In this document: positions 35,529 through 45,304 of the stretch, piece by piece | Layout: every line of letters begins with the position of its first letter | How positions within the stretch are numbered: position 1 is the stretch's first letter | Source: Phycisphaerales bacterium | GTDB lineage: Bacteria > Planctomycetota > Phycisphaerae > Phycisphaerales > SM1A02 | Assembly: GCA_030749435.1 (NCBI GenBank) | Contig: JASMKH010000001.1 | Location: forward strand, 62,001-126,000 | Reading direction: 5' to 3' | DNA length: 64,000 nucleotides | Program-made: the position numbers and the translations under genes | The notes under the pieces: model-generated | Told to the model about the DNA's origin: nothing | Seen by the model: the letters and a program-made list of their open reading frames with translations, nothing else | Databases searched by the model: none

Positions 35529-38500
35529 TCACGGGGTGCATCCGAAGTCGGCGATCGCGTTGAGCAGATCGTCAACGTCGAACTCGCCGCCGAATCCGTT
35601 GATGATGTGGAGGATGTCATCGACATCGGTGTCTCCATCACCATCGGCGTCGCCGTCGCAGCCACTGTCACACTCATCGGGGATTCCATTGCCATTGGAA
35701 TCCTCGCTCGTGCCGTTGGCGATGTCACACGCGTCGGGCACTCGGTTGAGGTTGCAGTCCTGCTCGCCCTGGTAGGCGATTGTGCCGGTTGTCGGCAACT
35801 GCCAGACGACATTGTCGTTGTCGCGGCCCTGGAAGAGGGCATCGAACATGATCTCGGCAGAGAGATCGAACGTCGTCAGGCGGGCGATCCAGACACCGTT
35901 GCGGGTGGTGCAGTCCTGGCTGATGAAGTCAGCCGGGCCACCTGCAGGGTCGTCCGGAATCACGAACCACACGCCGTTGTCGGCCGACACGTCCCCACCG
36001 TTCTCGAAGTCGGTGAAGTCGATGCCGATGTGGTTCAGACCGTTGTTGTCGTAGGGGGCACCGCTCGAATCGATTGAACCGACTCCGACACGGCTGTCCC
36101 ACTCAAGGTCCGGGACCAGATCGTAGAAACCAGGGTTCACGTCCAACGACGTTGGGCCGCCAAGGTCGTCCTGATAGAACGTACCCGTGCTCGCAATCGT
36201 CTTCTGTTGCGTCTGGTTGCCGGCAACGGCGTCGAGTCGCCATCCATCCGGCGTTTCGAGGTACACCTCCACCGTGTAGTGGGGCTGGTCCAGCGCAGTC
36301 AGGTCGACGCCAATGACGCGCCAGCCGATCGCGATTTCCTCGCCACCGACGTCACACGGGTTGGGATCGCACGAACTACCGACACCGTGGAAGGTTCCGC
36401 CCTGGATGCCGCACTCGGACTCCGAGTACTGGTGGCAACTTGCGCCGACGCAGCAAGCGCCGAGTTCGCTCGAGCCACAGGGATCACCGGCGCAGGTCGT
36501 GTCGTCACCCTGGTAGGTGCCGCCCGAATTGGTGCACGTCAGCTCATCCATGACCTCGCAGATATCGCTGAGACAGCATGCGCCCTGCGCTGGTGCTTCA
36601 CATGGATTCGGAGTGCATGGGACACCGTCACCGATGTACATGCCGCCATTTGAGGCGCAGGTGCTGGCGGAGAGGTACTCGCACGACTCACCGAAGCAGC
36701 AGGCACCTTCCTCGGGCGTTCCGAGGTCGGCGTCAATCGTCAAGGTGCCGCTTCCGGTGGCGGCCAGCCACCCGCCGAGGCGGACGTAGTAACTCTGGCC
36801 ACCCGAGACCGACACGCCGTCAATCTGAGAGTGATAGGCCTGGCAACCGGTACTGTCGTCGTAGTCGCCGTTGCAGGCGATCTGAGCCAGGCTTCCGCAG
36901 GACGCGCCTTCGTAGAGAACCATCGATGTGTCGTATGAGGACGTGTCGCAGGTCGTGAAGGTGGCTGTGCCATCGGCGGCTGGAGTCCAGACGAACCAGA
37001 AGTCCTGGCTGCCGCTCCAGTCGAGATAGGTGCCGTCGCATTGCGACTCATCGGGTTCGCCATAACCGCTGTCGGTCATCGACGAGGTGTCAAAGGCGTT
37101 GCCGCCCTCGAAGGCAATCACAGCGTCATCGCAGGTATCGCCATCTCCGCCACCACCACCGCCGCAGGGATCACCCGAGCAGTTGGTGCCGTCGCCGAGA
37201 TAGTTGCCGCCAAGGGCGCCGCACTCGGCCGCAGTGACGACTGTGCAGGACGTACCGATGCAGCATCCGCCGGTCGGATCGCCACCGCCGCACGGATCAC
37301 CCGAGCAGTCGGTGCCGTCGCCGAGATAGTCGCCGCCCTGCGAACCGCACTCGGCTGCAGTGACGACAGAGCAGGAGGTGCCGACGCAGCATCCGCCGGT
37401 CGGATCGCCACCGCCCGTGCAGTTTGCTGGGTCGCAGTCGCCGCCGTCGCAGTCGAACTCGTCGCAGTTCAGATAGATCGCAATGCCATTCCAGGAATAC
37501 GTCCCGTCATCGCAATAGCCGTCGCCGACCCAGTAGTCCGGGCAGCAGTTGCCGTTGCAGTCTTCGATTTCACCGGAAGGGCAGTCGCCGCCGCCGCCGC
37601 CGCCCGCGCACACGTTGTCACGCAAGGTTTCGAAGCCGGTGCGATCGATGCGTGTGCCGTAGTTCTCGCAGCTGTAGGAGCAGTGCGTGACGACACCGAC
37701 GATCTGGCCGTTGTACAGCAGCGATGACCCGGAGTTTCCGTACGTGACATCGAGGTTGTACATGATGGCCGTCGAATCAACACTGAGAATGGGCCCCTCG
37801 CAGAACTGTTGGATCTGCGAACGTGTGCACTCCGAATCAACGCCATAGCCGTTGACGGTCAGTGTGCCGGAAGAGGGGACCGAACCGGCGATGTCGACAA
37901 AGGCACCGTACTTCTCGTACGGAGTCTGGCCATCACCATTGGTTCCAGCTTTGACAGCGCCATAGTCGTTGCCGACGCCGCCGTTGACGCCGTCAATTGC
38001 CGTCAGGGGGAATTGGTCGCTGACCGGAGGCTGATTGGTGCTGCAGTCGCCGTTCGAAGCCGGGACGTTGAACTGAACGACATCGCCGGAGGAGATGCAA
38101 TGGCCCGCTGTGACCATGCAGGAATCTGCGTTGTAGATCGTGGCGCTGCAGCCTGTGGGCATGAGCCGGCCGAAGCGGTTGTCACTGGATGGCGTTCGGT
38201 CATCGCTTCCGCAGATGCCGCAGCTGTCGCCGCGATCTGTGGACACGGGCTCCCAGGTCGCCGTATCGATGCTGAGCCGGTTCGTGGTCAGCCCGCCTGC
38301 AATCAACTCGACGCGGAGGGTATTGCCGTTGAAGTAGGCCGATGACTCGTTCCACATCGCCAGGGCGTCGGCGTCGAGTTCCTGAACCTCGCCGTCGCGG
38401 AGGCTCGTGACTCGAATCACGGAGTTGGGGCCCAGTTTGGTGTCGGCGCCGAAGTGCAGCCTGATCCAGGCCGCGCCCTGCACCGAGATGAGGTCATCGA

Positions 38501-38678
38501 ACACCACGGCGGGTGCCTTTGTCTGATTCCTCGCGTCGGCCGACTCGACGCCGATCCAGGCGTGATTGCCAACCGGCCAATCCAGCGTCGATCCGCTGGG
38601 CGTGTCTGCCATTGCTACTGTCAGCGGAATCGCCGAGAGCACCGCTGCCATAGCAGCGGACTTCATGCGTGTCACCAT
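35529..38678 (-). CDS. Secreted trypsin-like serine protease with Cys-rich repeats and dockerin-like tail
   Basis: 1049 residues. Start ATG 38678 (MVTRMKSAAMAAVLSAIPLT) has AGGAGAGGAG upstream; signal peptide to about residue 25. The chymotrypsin-fold protease follows: His in CMVTAGHCIS (near 190), Asp in GNDYGAVKAG, Ser in TYGNSGSSLLYNG (near 320). Next comes an LNR/Notch-like Cys motif (WVGDGYCDDG...CDEFDCDGGDC), two tandem GGCC...C...C modules, a PPC-like beta domain (DTCDDAVIAFEG...GSGTLTIDA), and three more GACC modules, five in all. A C-terminal beta domain and a calcium-binding tail (DCNLNRVPDACD, DSNGNGIPDECD, CDGDADGDGDTDVDD) finish it. Extracellular or surface bound; substrate unknown. 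Confidence 0.85.
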   Translation of the reverse strand: MVTRMKSAAMAAVLSAIPLTVAMADTPSGSTLDWPVGNHAWIGVESADARNQTKAPAVVFDDLISVQGAAWIRLHFGADTKLGPNSVIRVTSLRDGEVQELDADALAMWNESSAYFNGNTLRVELIAGGLTTNRLSIDTATWEPVSTDRGDSCGICGSDDRTPSSDNRFGRLMPTGCSATIYNADSCMVTAGHCISSGDVVQFNVPASNGDCSTNQPPVSDQFPLTAIDGVNGGVGNDYGAVKAGTNGDGQTPYEKYGAFVDIAGSVPSSGTLTVNGYGVDSECTRSQIQQFCEGPILSVDSTAIMYNLDVTYGNSGSSLLYNGQIVGVVTHCSYSCENYGTRIDRTGFETLRDNVCAGGGGGGDCPSGEIEDCNGNCCPDYWVGDGYCDDGTYSWNGIAIYLNCDEFDCDGGDCDPANCTGGGDPTGGCCVGTSCSVVTAAECGSQGGDYLGDGTDCSGDPCGGGDPTGGCCIGTSCTVVTAAECGALGGNYLGDGTNCSGDPCGGGGGGDGDTCDDAVIAFEGGNAFDTSSMTDSGYGEPDESQCDGTYLDWSGSQDFWFVWTPAADGTATFTTCDTSSYDTSMVLYEGASCGSLAQIACNGDYDDSTGCQAYHSQIDGVSVSGGQSYYVRLGGWLAATGSGTLTIDADLGTPEEGACCFGESCEYLSASTCASNGGMYIGDGVPCTPNPCEAPAQGACCLSDICEVMDELTCTNSGGTYQGDDTTCAGDPCGSSELGACCVGASCHQYSESECGIQGGTFHGVGSSCDPNPCDVGGEEIAIGWRVIGVDLTALDQPHYTVEVYLETPDGWRLDAVAGNQTQQKTIASTGTFYQDDLGGPTSLDVNPGFYDLVPDLEWDSRVGVGSIDSSGAPYDNNGLNHIGIDFTDFENGGDVSADNGVWFVIPDDPAGGPADFISQDCTTRNGVWIARLTTFDLSAEIMFDALFQGRDNDNVVWQLPTTGTIAYQGEQDCNLNRVPDACDIANGTSEDSNGNGIPDECDSGCDGDADGDGDTDVDDILHIINGFGGEFDVDDLLNAIADFGCTP

Positions 38679-38785
38679 GTTGAGGACTCCTCTCCTGGTT
38701 TGGGTGAACCCGCCCCTTGCCATGACCCTACCACATCAGGATCGGAACGCCACCATGTTTGTTGACGCTGTGGGCGGGCCTGGCC

Positions 38786-38840
38786 CCCGGAAACCGCCCC
38801 GGAAACCCCCCGGAAACCCCCCCGGAAACCCTCCGGAAAC
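38786..38840. repeat. Five tandem CCGGAAAC repeats
   Basis: CCGGAAAC at 38786, 38798, 38809, 38822 and 38833 with C-rich spacers (period 11-13 nt). It lies in the 263-nt divergent gap between the trypsin-like gene and the cytochrome c gene. Possibly slippage-prone; no function evident. Confidence 0.7.
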
Positions 38841-38941
38841 AGCCCCGGGACGCCTTGAATCGCCGCTGCTGCCGCGGCGGTGTTGCGGTGGCGGGCGGTC
38901 GTGGACTACGCTCCCGGGCTCATGAGGGAGGCTCCGACGAC

Positions 38942-39805
38942 ATGCTGCTGCTGATGGCGAACGGTGGATTCGAGCACTTCATTGGGCGGCTGCACCCGCT
39001 CCTGCTTCACTTTCCGATCGCCTTTCTTCTGCTCGCCGCCCTCCTGGAGGGGGTCAGGTACCTCTGCGGCCGCCGGGAGAAGCCCTCTCCATCGGCGAGC
39101 ACCTGCTTGTGGGCGGGACTGCTGACGGCCGCCGCGGCGGTGTGGGCGGGGTGGGAACTGGCCGAGCAGCAGGGGGACGCCGGAGACGCCATCGGTCTGC
39201 ACCGCTGGACCGCCATTGCCTGCCTGGTGGCGGCCACGCTTGCAGCCGCAGCGTGGGTCATGCGAACCATCAGGGGCAGGGACTGGACCGGCCCGCACGT
39301 GGCGATGCTGCTGCTTTCCGGGGTGCTGGTCGCCGTGAGCGGCCACTTCGGGGCCGAACTGGTCTGGGGCGAGGGCTGGATTCTGTCTCCCCTCAAGGCC
39401 TCCGAGCCTTCACAGGATGCGGGCCCGTCAGCGACGTGGGCTCAGGTCGAGCCGATTCTGGCCGACCACTGCGCCAAGTGCCATGGGGCCACCCGGCAAA
39501 AGGGCGGGCTCCGTCTGGTCCCGTGGACGGCGCTCTTCGCGGGCGATCCAGCCGAGTGGGTGGTTCGGGCGGGAGATCCCGATGCGAGTCTGATGCATCA
39601 GGCCATCGTCATGCCGGCCTCCGAGGAGGGGGCCATGCCTCCGGAGGGCAAGGCCGACCCGCTGAGCGATCTCGAGGTGGAGACGATCACGATGTGGATT
39701 CGCCGCGGCGCACGAGGGCCGGACGGGCAATCGCCACCCGAGCCGACCGGCCCCGCAGCAGGGGATGCTGCAGGTGCGGCAGCCCGCGGTGACCACGATG
39801 CTTGA
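38942..39805 (+). CDS. DUF2231-type membrane protein with cytochrome c domain
   Basis: 287 residues from ATG 38942 (MLLLMANGGFEHFIGRLHPL). Four predicted membrane helices (about 18-36, 53-70, 90-110, 122-140) form a DUF2231-like module with FIGRLHPLLLHFPIAFLLL. The periplasmic C-terminal half is a planctomycete-type cytochrome c domain: ILADHCAKCHG (CxxCH heme site near residue 180) and a possible distal Met in SEEGAMPPEGK. Probably an electron-transfer or sensing membrane protein. It is followed by a small lipoprotein gene. Confidence 0.85.
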   Translation: MLLLMANGGFEHFIGRLHPLLLHFPIAFLLLAALLEGVRYLCGRREKPSPSASTCLWAGLLTAAAAVWAGWELAEQQGDAGDAIGLHRWTAIACLVAATLAAAAWVMRTIRGRDWTGPHVAMLLLSGVLVAVSGHFGAELVWGEGWILSPLKASEPSQDAGPSATWAQVEPILADHCAKCHGATRQKGGLRLVPWTALFAGDPAEWVVRAGDPDASLMHQAIVMPASEEGAMPPEGKADPLSDLEVETITMWIRRGARGPDGQSPPEPTGPAAGDAAGAAARGDHDA

Positions 39806-39836
39806 CGGTGAGCGAGAAGTGGGGCACGATCACCAC

Positions 39837-40031
39837 ATGATCCTCCGTGGAGCCGTGGTGTTGTGCGTTGCCGCCGTGAGTTTGACCGCGGGGTGTGGCC
39901 CCGAGGAGACGGCATCCATGCGGGCGGACCGCGCCGCGCGGGCGAGCGAGGCAGCCGAGCGGCGTGCCCTGCTTCAACAGGGCCGGGACGATACCGCCGC
40001 GCAGCTTCGGGAACTCGGTGTGGGGCGCTGA
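39837..40031 (+). CDS. Small lipoprotein
   Basis: 64 residues. MILRGAVVLCVAAVSLTAGC is a lipoprotein signal peptide with lipobox LTAGC (Cys20). The mature part is a charged helix (RADRAARASEAAERRALLQQ). Function unknown. Its stop TGA is directly followed by the yjbQ ATG at 40032. Confidence 0.65.
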   Translation: MILRGAVVLCVAAVSLTAGCGPEETASMRADRAARASEAAERRALLQQGRDDTAAQLRELGVGR

Positions 40032-40442
40032 ATGACCCGCGTTCTGGAGGTCGACGTGCCGGGCCGGGGCCTGCATGAACTGACGCCGCTGATCAACGGC
40101 TGTATTGATGCCGACTGCCACACGGGCGTCTGCGTCGTGTTCATCCAGCACACGTCCGCGAGTCTGACCGTGCAGGAGAACGCAGACCCTTCCGCGCGGC
40201 ACGACCTGGAGCAGTGGCTCGAGCGCACCATTCGAGAGGATGATCCATCATGGACCCACGTGTCAGAAGGTCCGGATGACATGCCCGCACACGTCCGGGC
40301 GATGTTGACGGATGTGTCGCTCTCCATTCCGATCTTGAATGGCCGGCTGGCGTTGGGGACGTGGCAGGGAATCTACCTGTGCGAGCACCGACGCGGTCGG
40401 CACGTTCGCCGCATCGCCGTGACGATCATCGCGTCTGCTTGA
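40032..40442 (+). CDS. YjbQ/UPF0047 family protein (secondary thiamine-phosphate synthase-like)
   Basis: 136 residues, full family length. The conserved core HTSASLTVQENADPSARHDL (about 37-56) and the late GRLALGTWQGIYLCEHRRGR are clear. E. coli YjbQ has weak thiamine-phosphate synthase activity; the physiological role is unsettled. Cytoplasmic. It starts immediately after the small lipoprotein stop. Confidence 0.93.
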   Translation: MTRVLEVDVPGRGLHELTPLINGCIDADCHTGVCVVFIQHTSASLTVQENADPSARHDLEQWLERTIREDDPSWTHVSEGPDDMPAHVRAMLTDVSLSIPILNGRLALGTWQGIYLCEHRRGRHVRRIAVTIIASA

Positions 40443-40460
40443 ATCTTCGGAGCGTCTTGC

Positions 40461-40649
40461 ATGTCACAACGCAACTTCCTCGGCCTGGTGATCTTCGTCG
40501 GCATTCTGGTGCTGCTCAACGCGATCTTCGCGGGGCTCGGCGTTCACGAACACATCGATGTCGTCGGGAGCGTCGTTCTGACGGTTGTGCTTTCCCTTGG
40601 GTTGACGTGGGTGTTCAATCGCCGCGGTGGAGGCTCGCGAGGCTCCTGA
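40461..40649 (+). CDS. Small two-helix membrane protein
   Basis: 62 residues, MSQRNFLGLVIFVGILVLLN, with two hydrophobic segments (about 6-25 and 34-51) and a basic C-terminus (FNRRGGGSRGS). CGGAG nine bases upstream supports the start. No family recognised. It follows yjbQ by 18 nt. Confidence 0.6.
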   Translation: MSQRNFLGLVIFVGILVLLNAIFAGLGVHEHIDVVGSVVLTVVLSLGLTWVFNRRGGGSRGS

Positions 40650-40691
40650 ATCAGGCCGCGGGGTCGCTGACACGCTGCAGGGTTCTCGTAT

Positions 40692-41270
40692 TCAATGCTC
40701 GCCACAGCGTGAGGTGCACTGCTTCCACTTGATGTTGCACCCCAGGGAGGGAACCTGCTCAACCCTCATGGGACCGCCCGCGAGCAAGGCGTTCAGGGCG
40801 GCGCGGAGATGCGTTCCGGTCACCGGCGTGTCGTTCCCGGGGCGGCTGTCATCGAGCTGGCCGCGATAGACCAGGCTGCCGCTGGCATCAAAGAGGAAGA
40901 AGTCCGGCGTACAGGCGGCCTTGAATGCTTGAGCGACCAGTTGGGATTCATCGTACAGATACGGAAAGGTCAATCCGTGCCGTGCGGCAAAGGCGGGCAT
41001 GTGGGACGGGGCGTCCGCGGGGTACTTCGAGACGTCATTGCTCGTGATGCCGACCAGGCCGATGCCGCGATCGGCGTAGTCGGCCCCAATCCTGCCGAGC
41101 TCATCCGCCACGTGGACGACGTAGGGGCAGTGGTTGCACAGGAACACGACCAGCGTCCCGCACTCGCCCGCGATCGATGCAGACGCGTGCATGGTGCCCG
41201 ATGCGTCGGGAAGCGTGAAGGTGGGCATCGGACGCCCGAGTGGAGCCATGATTGAGGGCGTTTCGGCCAT
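40692..41270 (-). CDS. Thioredoxin-family (AhpC/TSA-like) protein
   Basis: 192 residues from ATG 41270 (MAETPSIMAPLGRPMPTFTL). Thioredoxin-fold peroxiredoxin-like protein with CNHCPYVVHVADEL (CxxC near residue 45), SNDVSKYPADAP and the cis-Pro region ACTPDFFLFD. This CNHCPY family is widespread in planctomycetes and is annotated only as thioredoxin family. No signal peptide. It may reduce or oxidise thiols; the partner is unknown. A TAGGAT hexamer at 41335-41340 may be its -10. Confidence 0.88.
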   Translation of the reverse strand: MAETPSIMAPLGRPMPTFTLPDASGTMHASASIAGECGTLVVFLCNHCPYVVHVADELGRIGADYADRGIGLVGITSNDVSKYPADAPSHMPAFAARHGLTFPYLYDESQLVAQAFKAACTPDFFLFDASGSLVYRGQLDDSRPGNDTPVTGTHLRAALNALLAGGPMRVEQVPSLGCNIKWKQCTSRCGEH

Positions 41271-41413
41271 CGTTTCAGCAGCCTCTCCAAGATGGCTTCG
41301 CTCGGCGCCACGTCGCCAGCGAAGGCCGGACTTCATCCTATCAAGCCTCGGCCGGAGGCAGCGGGTCGTTATGATTCGCAGCCCACGACACGTCGCGAGC
41401 ACAAGGACCTCTC

Positions 41414-42610
41414 ATGAAGATCCACGAGTATCAGGCCCGAGCCCTTCTTGCGGGCGCCGACATCCCGGTTCCAGACGGCGACATGGTGACCAGCGTCGAT
41501 GACGCGGTCGCCGCTGCCGAACGTCTGCTCGCTGATGAGCCACCGGTCATCGTCGTCAAGGCGCAGGTGCACGCAGGCGGCCGCGGCAAGGCCGGATTCG
41601 TAAAGGTCGTTCGCACGGCCGAAGAGGTTCGCGACGCAGCGACCTTCATGCTCGGCAACCGCATGGTTTCGCCGCAAACCCCCGCCGAAGGCCTCGAAGT
41701 CGATCGGTTGCTCGTGGCGGAGGGAGTCGACATCGAGCGAGAGATCTACCTCGCCATCACGACGGACCGATCCCGCCGCACCAACACAATCATCGCCTCG
41801 GCGGAGGGCGGTGTGGAAATCGAACAGGTGGCCGCCGAGCGCCCCGAGGCGATTCACAAGGTGCCCCTGCACCCGTTGGACGGGCTGTGTCCATTCCAGG
41901 CTCGTGACCTTGCATTCACGCTGGGACTCAGGGGCAAGCAGGTCCGTCAGTTCGTGACCCTGGCACTCAACCTCGCCCAACTGTTCGTCGAGACCGATGC
42001 ATCGCTCGCCGAGATCAACCCGCTCGTTGTGACGCCCGCGACCGAGGCGTATCCAGACGGCCAGGTCATAGCGATCGACGCGAAGTTCAACTTCGATGAC
42101 AACGCCATGTTTCGTCAGCAGTCCATCGCCGAACTCTTTGATCCCAAAGAGGAGGATCCCGATGAGCTTCGGGCGAGAGATTTCGGTCTGAGTTTTGTTG
42201 CCCTCGACGGTACGATCGGCTGCCTCGTCAATGGGGCGGGCCTCGCCATGAGCACGATGGACATCATCAAACTGCACGGTGGAGACCCAGCGAACTTTCT
42301 CGATGTTGGCGGTGATGCGTCTCAGGAGGCAGTCACCGAAGCGTTCCGGATCATCCTTGCCGAGGACTCGGTCAAGGGCGTGCTCGTCAATATCTTCGGT
42401 GGCATCATGCAGTGCGACCGAATCGCCAGAGCAATCGTGGCAGCTGTGGAGGAGGTCGGGTTCGAGGTCCCGCTGGTGGTTCGGTTGGAGGGCACCAACG
42501 TCGACGCGGCTCGGACGGTGCTGGAGGAGGCGAGCAGTCGTCTGCCGACGATGCGCACCGCAACGGACCTCGGGGACGCTGCCAGGTTGGTGTGCAGCGC
42601 GGTCGCCTGA
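41414..42610 (+). CDS. sucC: ADP-forming succinyl-CoA ligase subunit beta
   Basis: TCA-cycle enzyme subunit, 398 residues. [20 protein letters not shown] at ATG 41414 with AAGGA upstream. The ATP-grasp domain includes [20 protein letters not shown] (near 50), [14 protein letters not shown] (near 195), and the CoA-ligase part has [26 protein letters not shown] and [10 protein letters not shown]. The alpha subunit sucD, usually next, is absent here; a HAD phosphatase gene follows after 5 nt instead. A TATGAT hexamer (41370-41375) may be its -10. Confidence 0.96.
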   Translation: MKIHEYQARALLAGADIPVPDGDMVTSVDDAVAAAERLLADEPPVIVVKAQVHAGGRGKAGFVKVVRTAEEVRDAATFMLGNRMVSPQTPAEGLEVDRLLVAEGVDIEREIYLAITTDRSRRTNTIIASAEGGVEIEQVAAERPEAIHKVPLHPLDGLCPFQARDLAFTLGLRGKQVRQFVTLALNLAQLFVETDASLAEINPLVVTPATEAYPDGQVIAIDAKFNFDDNAMFRQQSIAELFDPKEEDPDELRARDFGLSFVALDGTIGCLVNGAGLAMSTMDIIKLHGGDPANFLDVGGDASQEAVTEAFRIILAEDSVKGVLVNIFGGIMQCDRIARAIVAAVEEVGFEVPLVVRLEGTNVDAARTVLEEASSRLPTMRTATDLGDAARLVCSAVA

Positions 42611-42615
42611 TCCGA

Positions 42616-43299
42616 ATGCTCGTACTCTTTGATATCGACGGTACGCTGCTGCAGACGGGCGGTGCCGGCGTGTCGAGCTTCTCGCAAGCCGGGAAACACC
42701 TGTATGGGAGCCGGTTCACACTGGACGGCGTGGTACTTGCAGGCCGACTGGACGGTTCGATTCATCGCGATGCGGCGCAGGCTGCGGGCGTCGACCCTTC
42801 CAGCGACGAGGGGTTTTGCGCCGAATACTCGAAGCGACTCGGCACGCTCCTTGAGACCGGCGCACGCCGCAGTGAGGTGCTGCCCGGCGCGCGGGCATTC
42901 GTCAATCACATCGCCACGTCCGATGTCCATACATGCGGCGTCCTGACGGGGAACTGGTCACAGTCGGGTCGGCTGAAACTGGAGGCCGCTGGTCTGGACC
43001 CCGATCGTTTTGCAGTGCAGGCATGGGCGGAGGACTCCAACACGAGGTCCGGACTCGTCGAAGTGGCCCTTCGGCGGTGGCGTCAGAAAGGTGGTTCCGG
43101 CGAGGGCGCTGATGCAGTCATCGTGGGAGACACGCCGCACGACGTGCGGTGCGGGCAGGCACACGGATGTCGGACGCTTGCCGTCGCGACGGGGCCGGTC
43201 GATCGAACCGAACTGGAAGCTGCAGGAGCTGATCGAGTCGTTGATGATCTTGAGGACTTCTCCACGCTGCTCGACTGGCTCGGAGCGTCGCAGTCGTGA
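42616..43299 (+). CDS. HAD-family hydrolase (phosphoglycolate phosphatase-like)
   Basis: 227 residues, starting [20 protein letters not shown] at ATG 42616. HAD motif I is DIDGTL, motif II is around [10 protein letters not shown], and motif IV is [10 protein letters not shown]. Likely a cytoplasmic phosphatase of small phosphorylated metabolites; the exact substrate cannot be told. It lies 5 nt after sucC and overlaps the DUF418 gene (GTGA). Confidence 0.88.
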   Translation: MLVLFDIDGTLLQTGGAGVSSFSQAGKHLYGSRFTLDGVVLAGRLDGSIHRDAAQAAGVDPSSDEGFCAEYSKRLGTLLETGARRSEVLPGARAFVNHIATSDVHTCGVLTGNWSQSGRLKLEAAGLDPDRFAVQAWAEDSNTRSGLVEVALRRWRQKGGSGEGADAVIVGDTPHDVRCGQAHGCRTLAVATGPVDRTELEAAGADRVVDDLEDFSTLLDWLGASQS

Positions 43300-44540
43300 C
43301 CGGTCCCCGCCTGGCACCAACGCTCGGATCTGATCGCATCGAGTCGATCGATGTGCTTCGTGGTGTGGCTGTGCTCGGCATCCTGTTGATGAACGTCCGG
43401 ACGTTCGCGCTGCCATCGGCGGCATACTCATCGCCTGTGCTGTGTGGCGGCGAGACTTCGATCGACATGGCGGTCTTCATGATTGTCGAGGCAGCGGCGT
43501 CGCTGAAGTTCATGGCCATCTTTTCCTTTCTCTTCGGTGTCGGTGTCGTGCTGTTCACGTCGAGGTTGGAGTCGCGATCCGGTCGGAGCGCAGGACTCTG
43601 GTATCGCCGCATGGTGTGGTTGCTGGTGATCGGTCTGGCCCATGCCTGGCTGCTCTGGTGGGGCGACATTCTGGTGGCCTATGCGCTGTGCGGGATGCTG
43701 GTGTATCCACTCCGCCGGCTGAGACCGTTGGCGCAGGCGGGAATCGGCGTGGGGCTGATGCTGGTGGGAACGGCGATCTGGTGGGGGCTTGGCGAAGCCA
43801 TTGCGGTGGCTGAGTCGCAAGGCGCGATCGATGTCGCGGCGGAGTTCTCAACATCACCTGAACAGGTCGAAGCGGAGCGGGCGGCATGGCGGGGCTCCTG
43901 GCTGAAGCAGTCCGACGAGCGTCTCTCACTGGCCATCGGGCTGGAAACGGGGGTCTTTGCGATCTGGCTCCTTTGGCGGTGTGGAGGACTCATGCTTCTG
44001 GGAATGGCGTGCTACAAGTGGGGACTGTTCAGCCGCCAACTGCGTGGACGAGCACTTGGCTGGATGGCAGCGATCGGGGTTTGCGCAGGTGGGCCGCTGG
44101 TCGCGATCGGTCTCATGGCCAACGTCTCCAGTGATTGGGACGGGCTCGATGTGGCCTTTGGCAACAGTTTGTGGAACTACTGGGGAAGCCTCGGCGTCGC
44201 GGCCTTCTGGGCCGCCCTCGTCCTGCTTCTGGTCAGGGTTCGGGCGGCGGAAGGCGTGTGCCGTGTGGTGGCGTGTGTGGGCCGAATGGCGTTGACGAAC
44301 TACCTGGCGCAAAGTGTGGTGTGCGGCGTCATCTTCTACGGGTGGGGGTTCGGGTGGCATGGCGAGCTCGGATACGCATCCCAACTTCTGGTCGTGATCG
44401 GCGTCTGGTCGCTTCAATTCGTGTGGTCGCCCCTCTGGCTTCGTACCTTCCGGTTCGGTCCTGTGGAGTGGTTGTGGAGATCGCTCACGTATTGGCAACG
44501 GCAGCCGATGCGGCGCGGATCGTTACACTCCGAGGTGTGA
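43296..44540 (+). CDS. DUF418 family membrane protein (YeiB-like)
   Basis: 414 residues with about eight to ten membrane helices. It begins, after a short soluble lead, with the family hallmark IESIDVLRGVAVLGILLMNV (residues about 14-33) and FLFGVGVVLF; the C-terminal DUF418 part has RMALTNYLAQSVVCGVIFYG. Function unknown; related to acyltransferase-3-like membrane proteins. GTG start 43296 overlaps the HAD stop, and its own stop overlaps the next gene. Confidence 0.88.
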   Translation: MTGPRLAPTLGSDRIESIDVLRGVAVLGILLMNVRTFALPSAAYSSPVLCGGETSIDMAVFMIVEAAASLKFMAIFSFLFGVGVVLFTSRLESRSGRSAGLWYRRMVWLLVIGLAHAWLLWWGDILVAYALCGMLVYPLRRLRPLAQAGIGVGLMLVGTAIWWGLGEAIAVAESQGAIDVAAEFSTSPEQVEAERAAWRGSWLKQSDERLSLAIGLETGVFAIWLLWRCGGLMLLGMACYKWGLFSRQLRGRALGWMAAIGVCAGGPLVAIGLMANVSSDWDGLDVAFGNSLWNYWGSLGVAAFWAALVLLLVRVRAAEGVCRVVACVGRMALTNYLAQSVVCGVIFYGWGFGWHGELGYASQLLVVIGVWSLQFVWSPLWLRTFRFGPVEWLWRSLTYWQRQPMRRGSLHSEV

Positions 44541-45286
44541 GCACCGTTTCGACATCACTGCGGGCCCTCTGCACGGACTTCTATGTCAACCAGCGAGTCG
44601 GCCTGACGCTGGATCTGCCGAGTCATCGCGAATCGGTGCTCGATCTGTTCGACCGGCTGCGGCGGGAAATGCCCGAACTCGATCGATTCCGGCGCTACGC
44701 CTCCGAACTCGCCCTCGAGTCCCCCGAGATCGCAGGCAGGTATGCCTGGGTCGCCTTGCAGCGGACCAGTGTTCGCAGCGGGTGGGTGAATCCGGATGAT
44801 CTGGACAGCCCATATCGTCTGCATCGACTGCTGCTGGAGACGTCGCCGTACTTTCTGTCAATCACGCCGCTCGATATCGAGTGCATCGAACTCGTTTTCG
44901 GGTTTGACCTTGAGGTGGCCGGCGATCGCAACGAAGTCGTGTTCGATGCCTTGCTGGCGGGGTCGGCCATGGCGGAAGTGGTCGATCAGGGCCGTGAACA
45001 TCTTGCGGACGTGCAGCCATTCATCGCGGTGTCACTGGACGAGGGCGGCCGAACCCAGGCCAGCGTGGAAGTGAAGACGCGGGGCGGCCACCGCGAAGGA
45101 GCGGCTGAAGCGGCGCCTGATCCGCTGAGCGTGTATCTGACGCTGCGGAGAAACGGCCCGTTCCGGGATCTCAAGGAACTGTCCGGGATCTTTGCGATGC
45201 TGGCTGGCCACGCCGAACGAATGGTGGAGCAGCGGGTCATTCCGAGCATTCTGATGCCGCTTCACGCGAGAATCGTGTCGGGGTGA
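44537..45286 (+). CDS. Conserved hypothetical protein
   Basis: 249 residues from GTG 44537, overlapping the DUF418 stop as GTGA, so it is the last gene of the sucC unit. Starts MSTVSTSLRALCTDFYVNQR. The sequence looks globular and soluble: PSHRESVLDLFDRLRREMPE, then SPYFLSITPLDIECIELVFG, a charged linker (VKTRGGHREGAAEAAP) and a helical end. I do not recognise the family and see no catalytic motif. Confidence 0.65.
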   Translation: MSTVSTSLRALCTDFYVNQRVGLTLDLPSHRESVLDLFDRLRREMPELDRFRRYASELALESPEIAGRYAWVALQRTSVRSGWVNPDDLDSPYRLHRLLLETSPYFLSITPLDIECIELVFGFDLEVAGDRNEVVFDALLAGSAMAEVVDQGREHLADVQPFIAVSLDEGGRTQASVEVKTRGGHREGAAEAAPDPLSVYLTLRRNGPFRDLKELSGIFAMLAGHAERMVEQRVIPSILMPLHARIVSG

Positions 45287-45304
45287 CTCCGTAAATGCAG
45301 TGTG

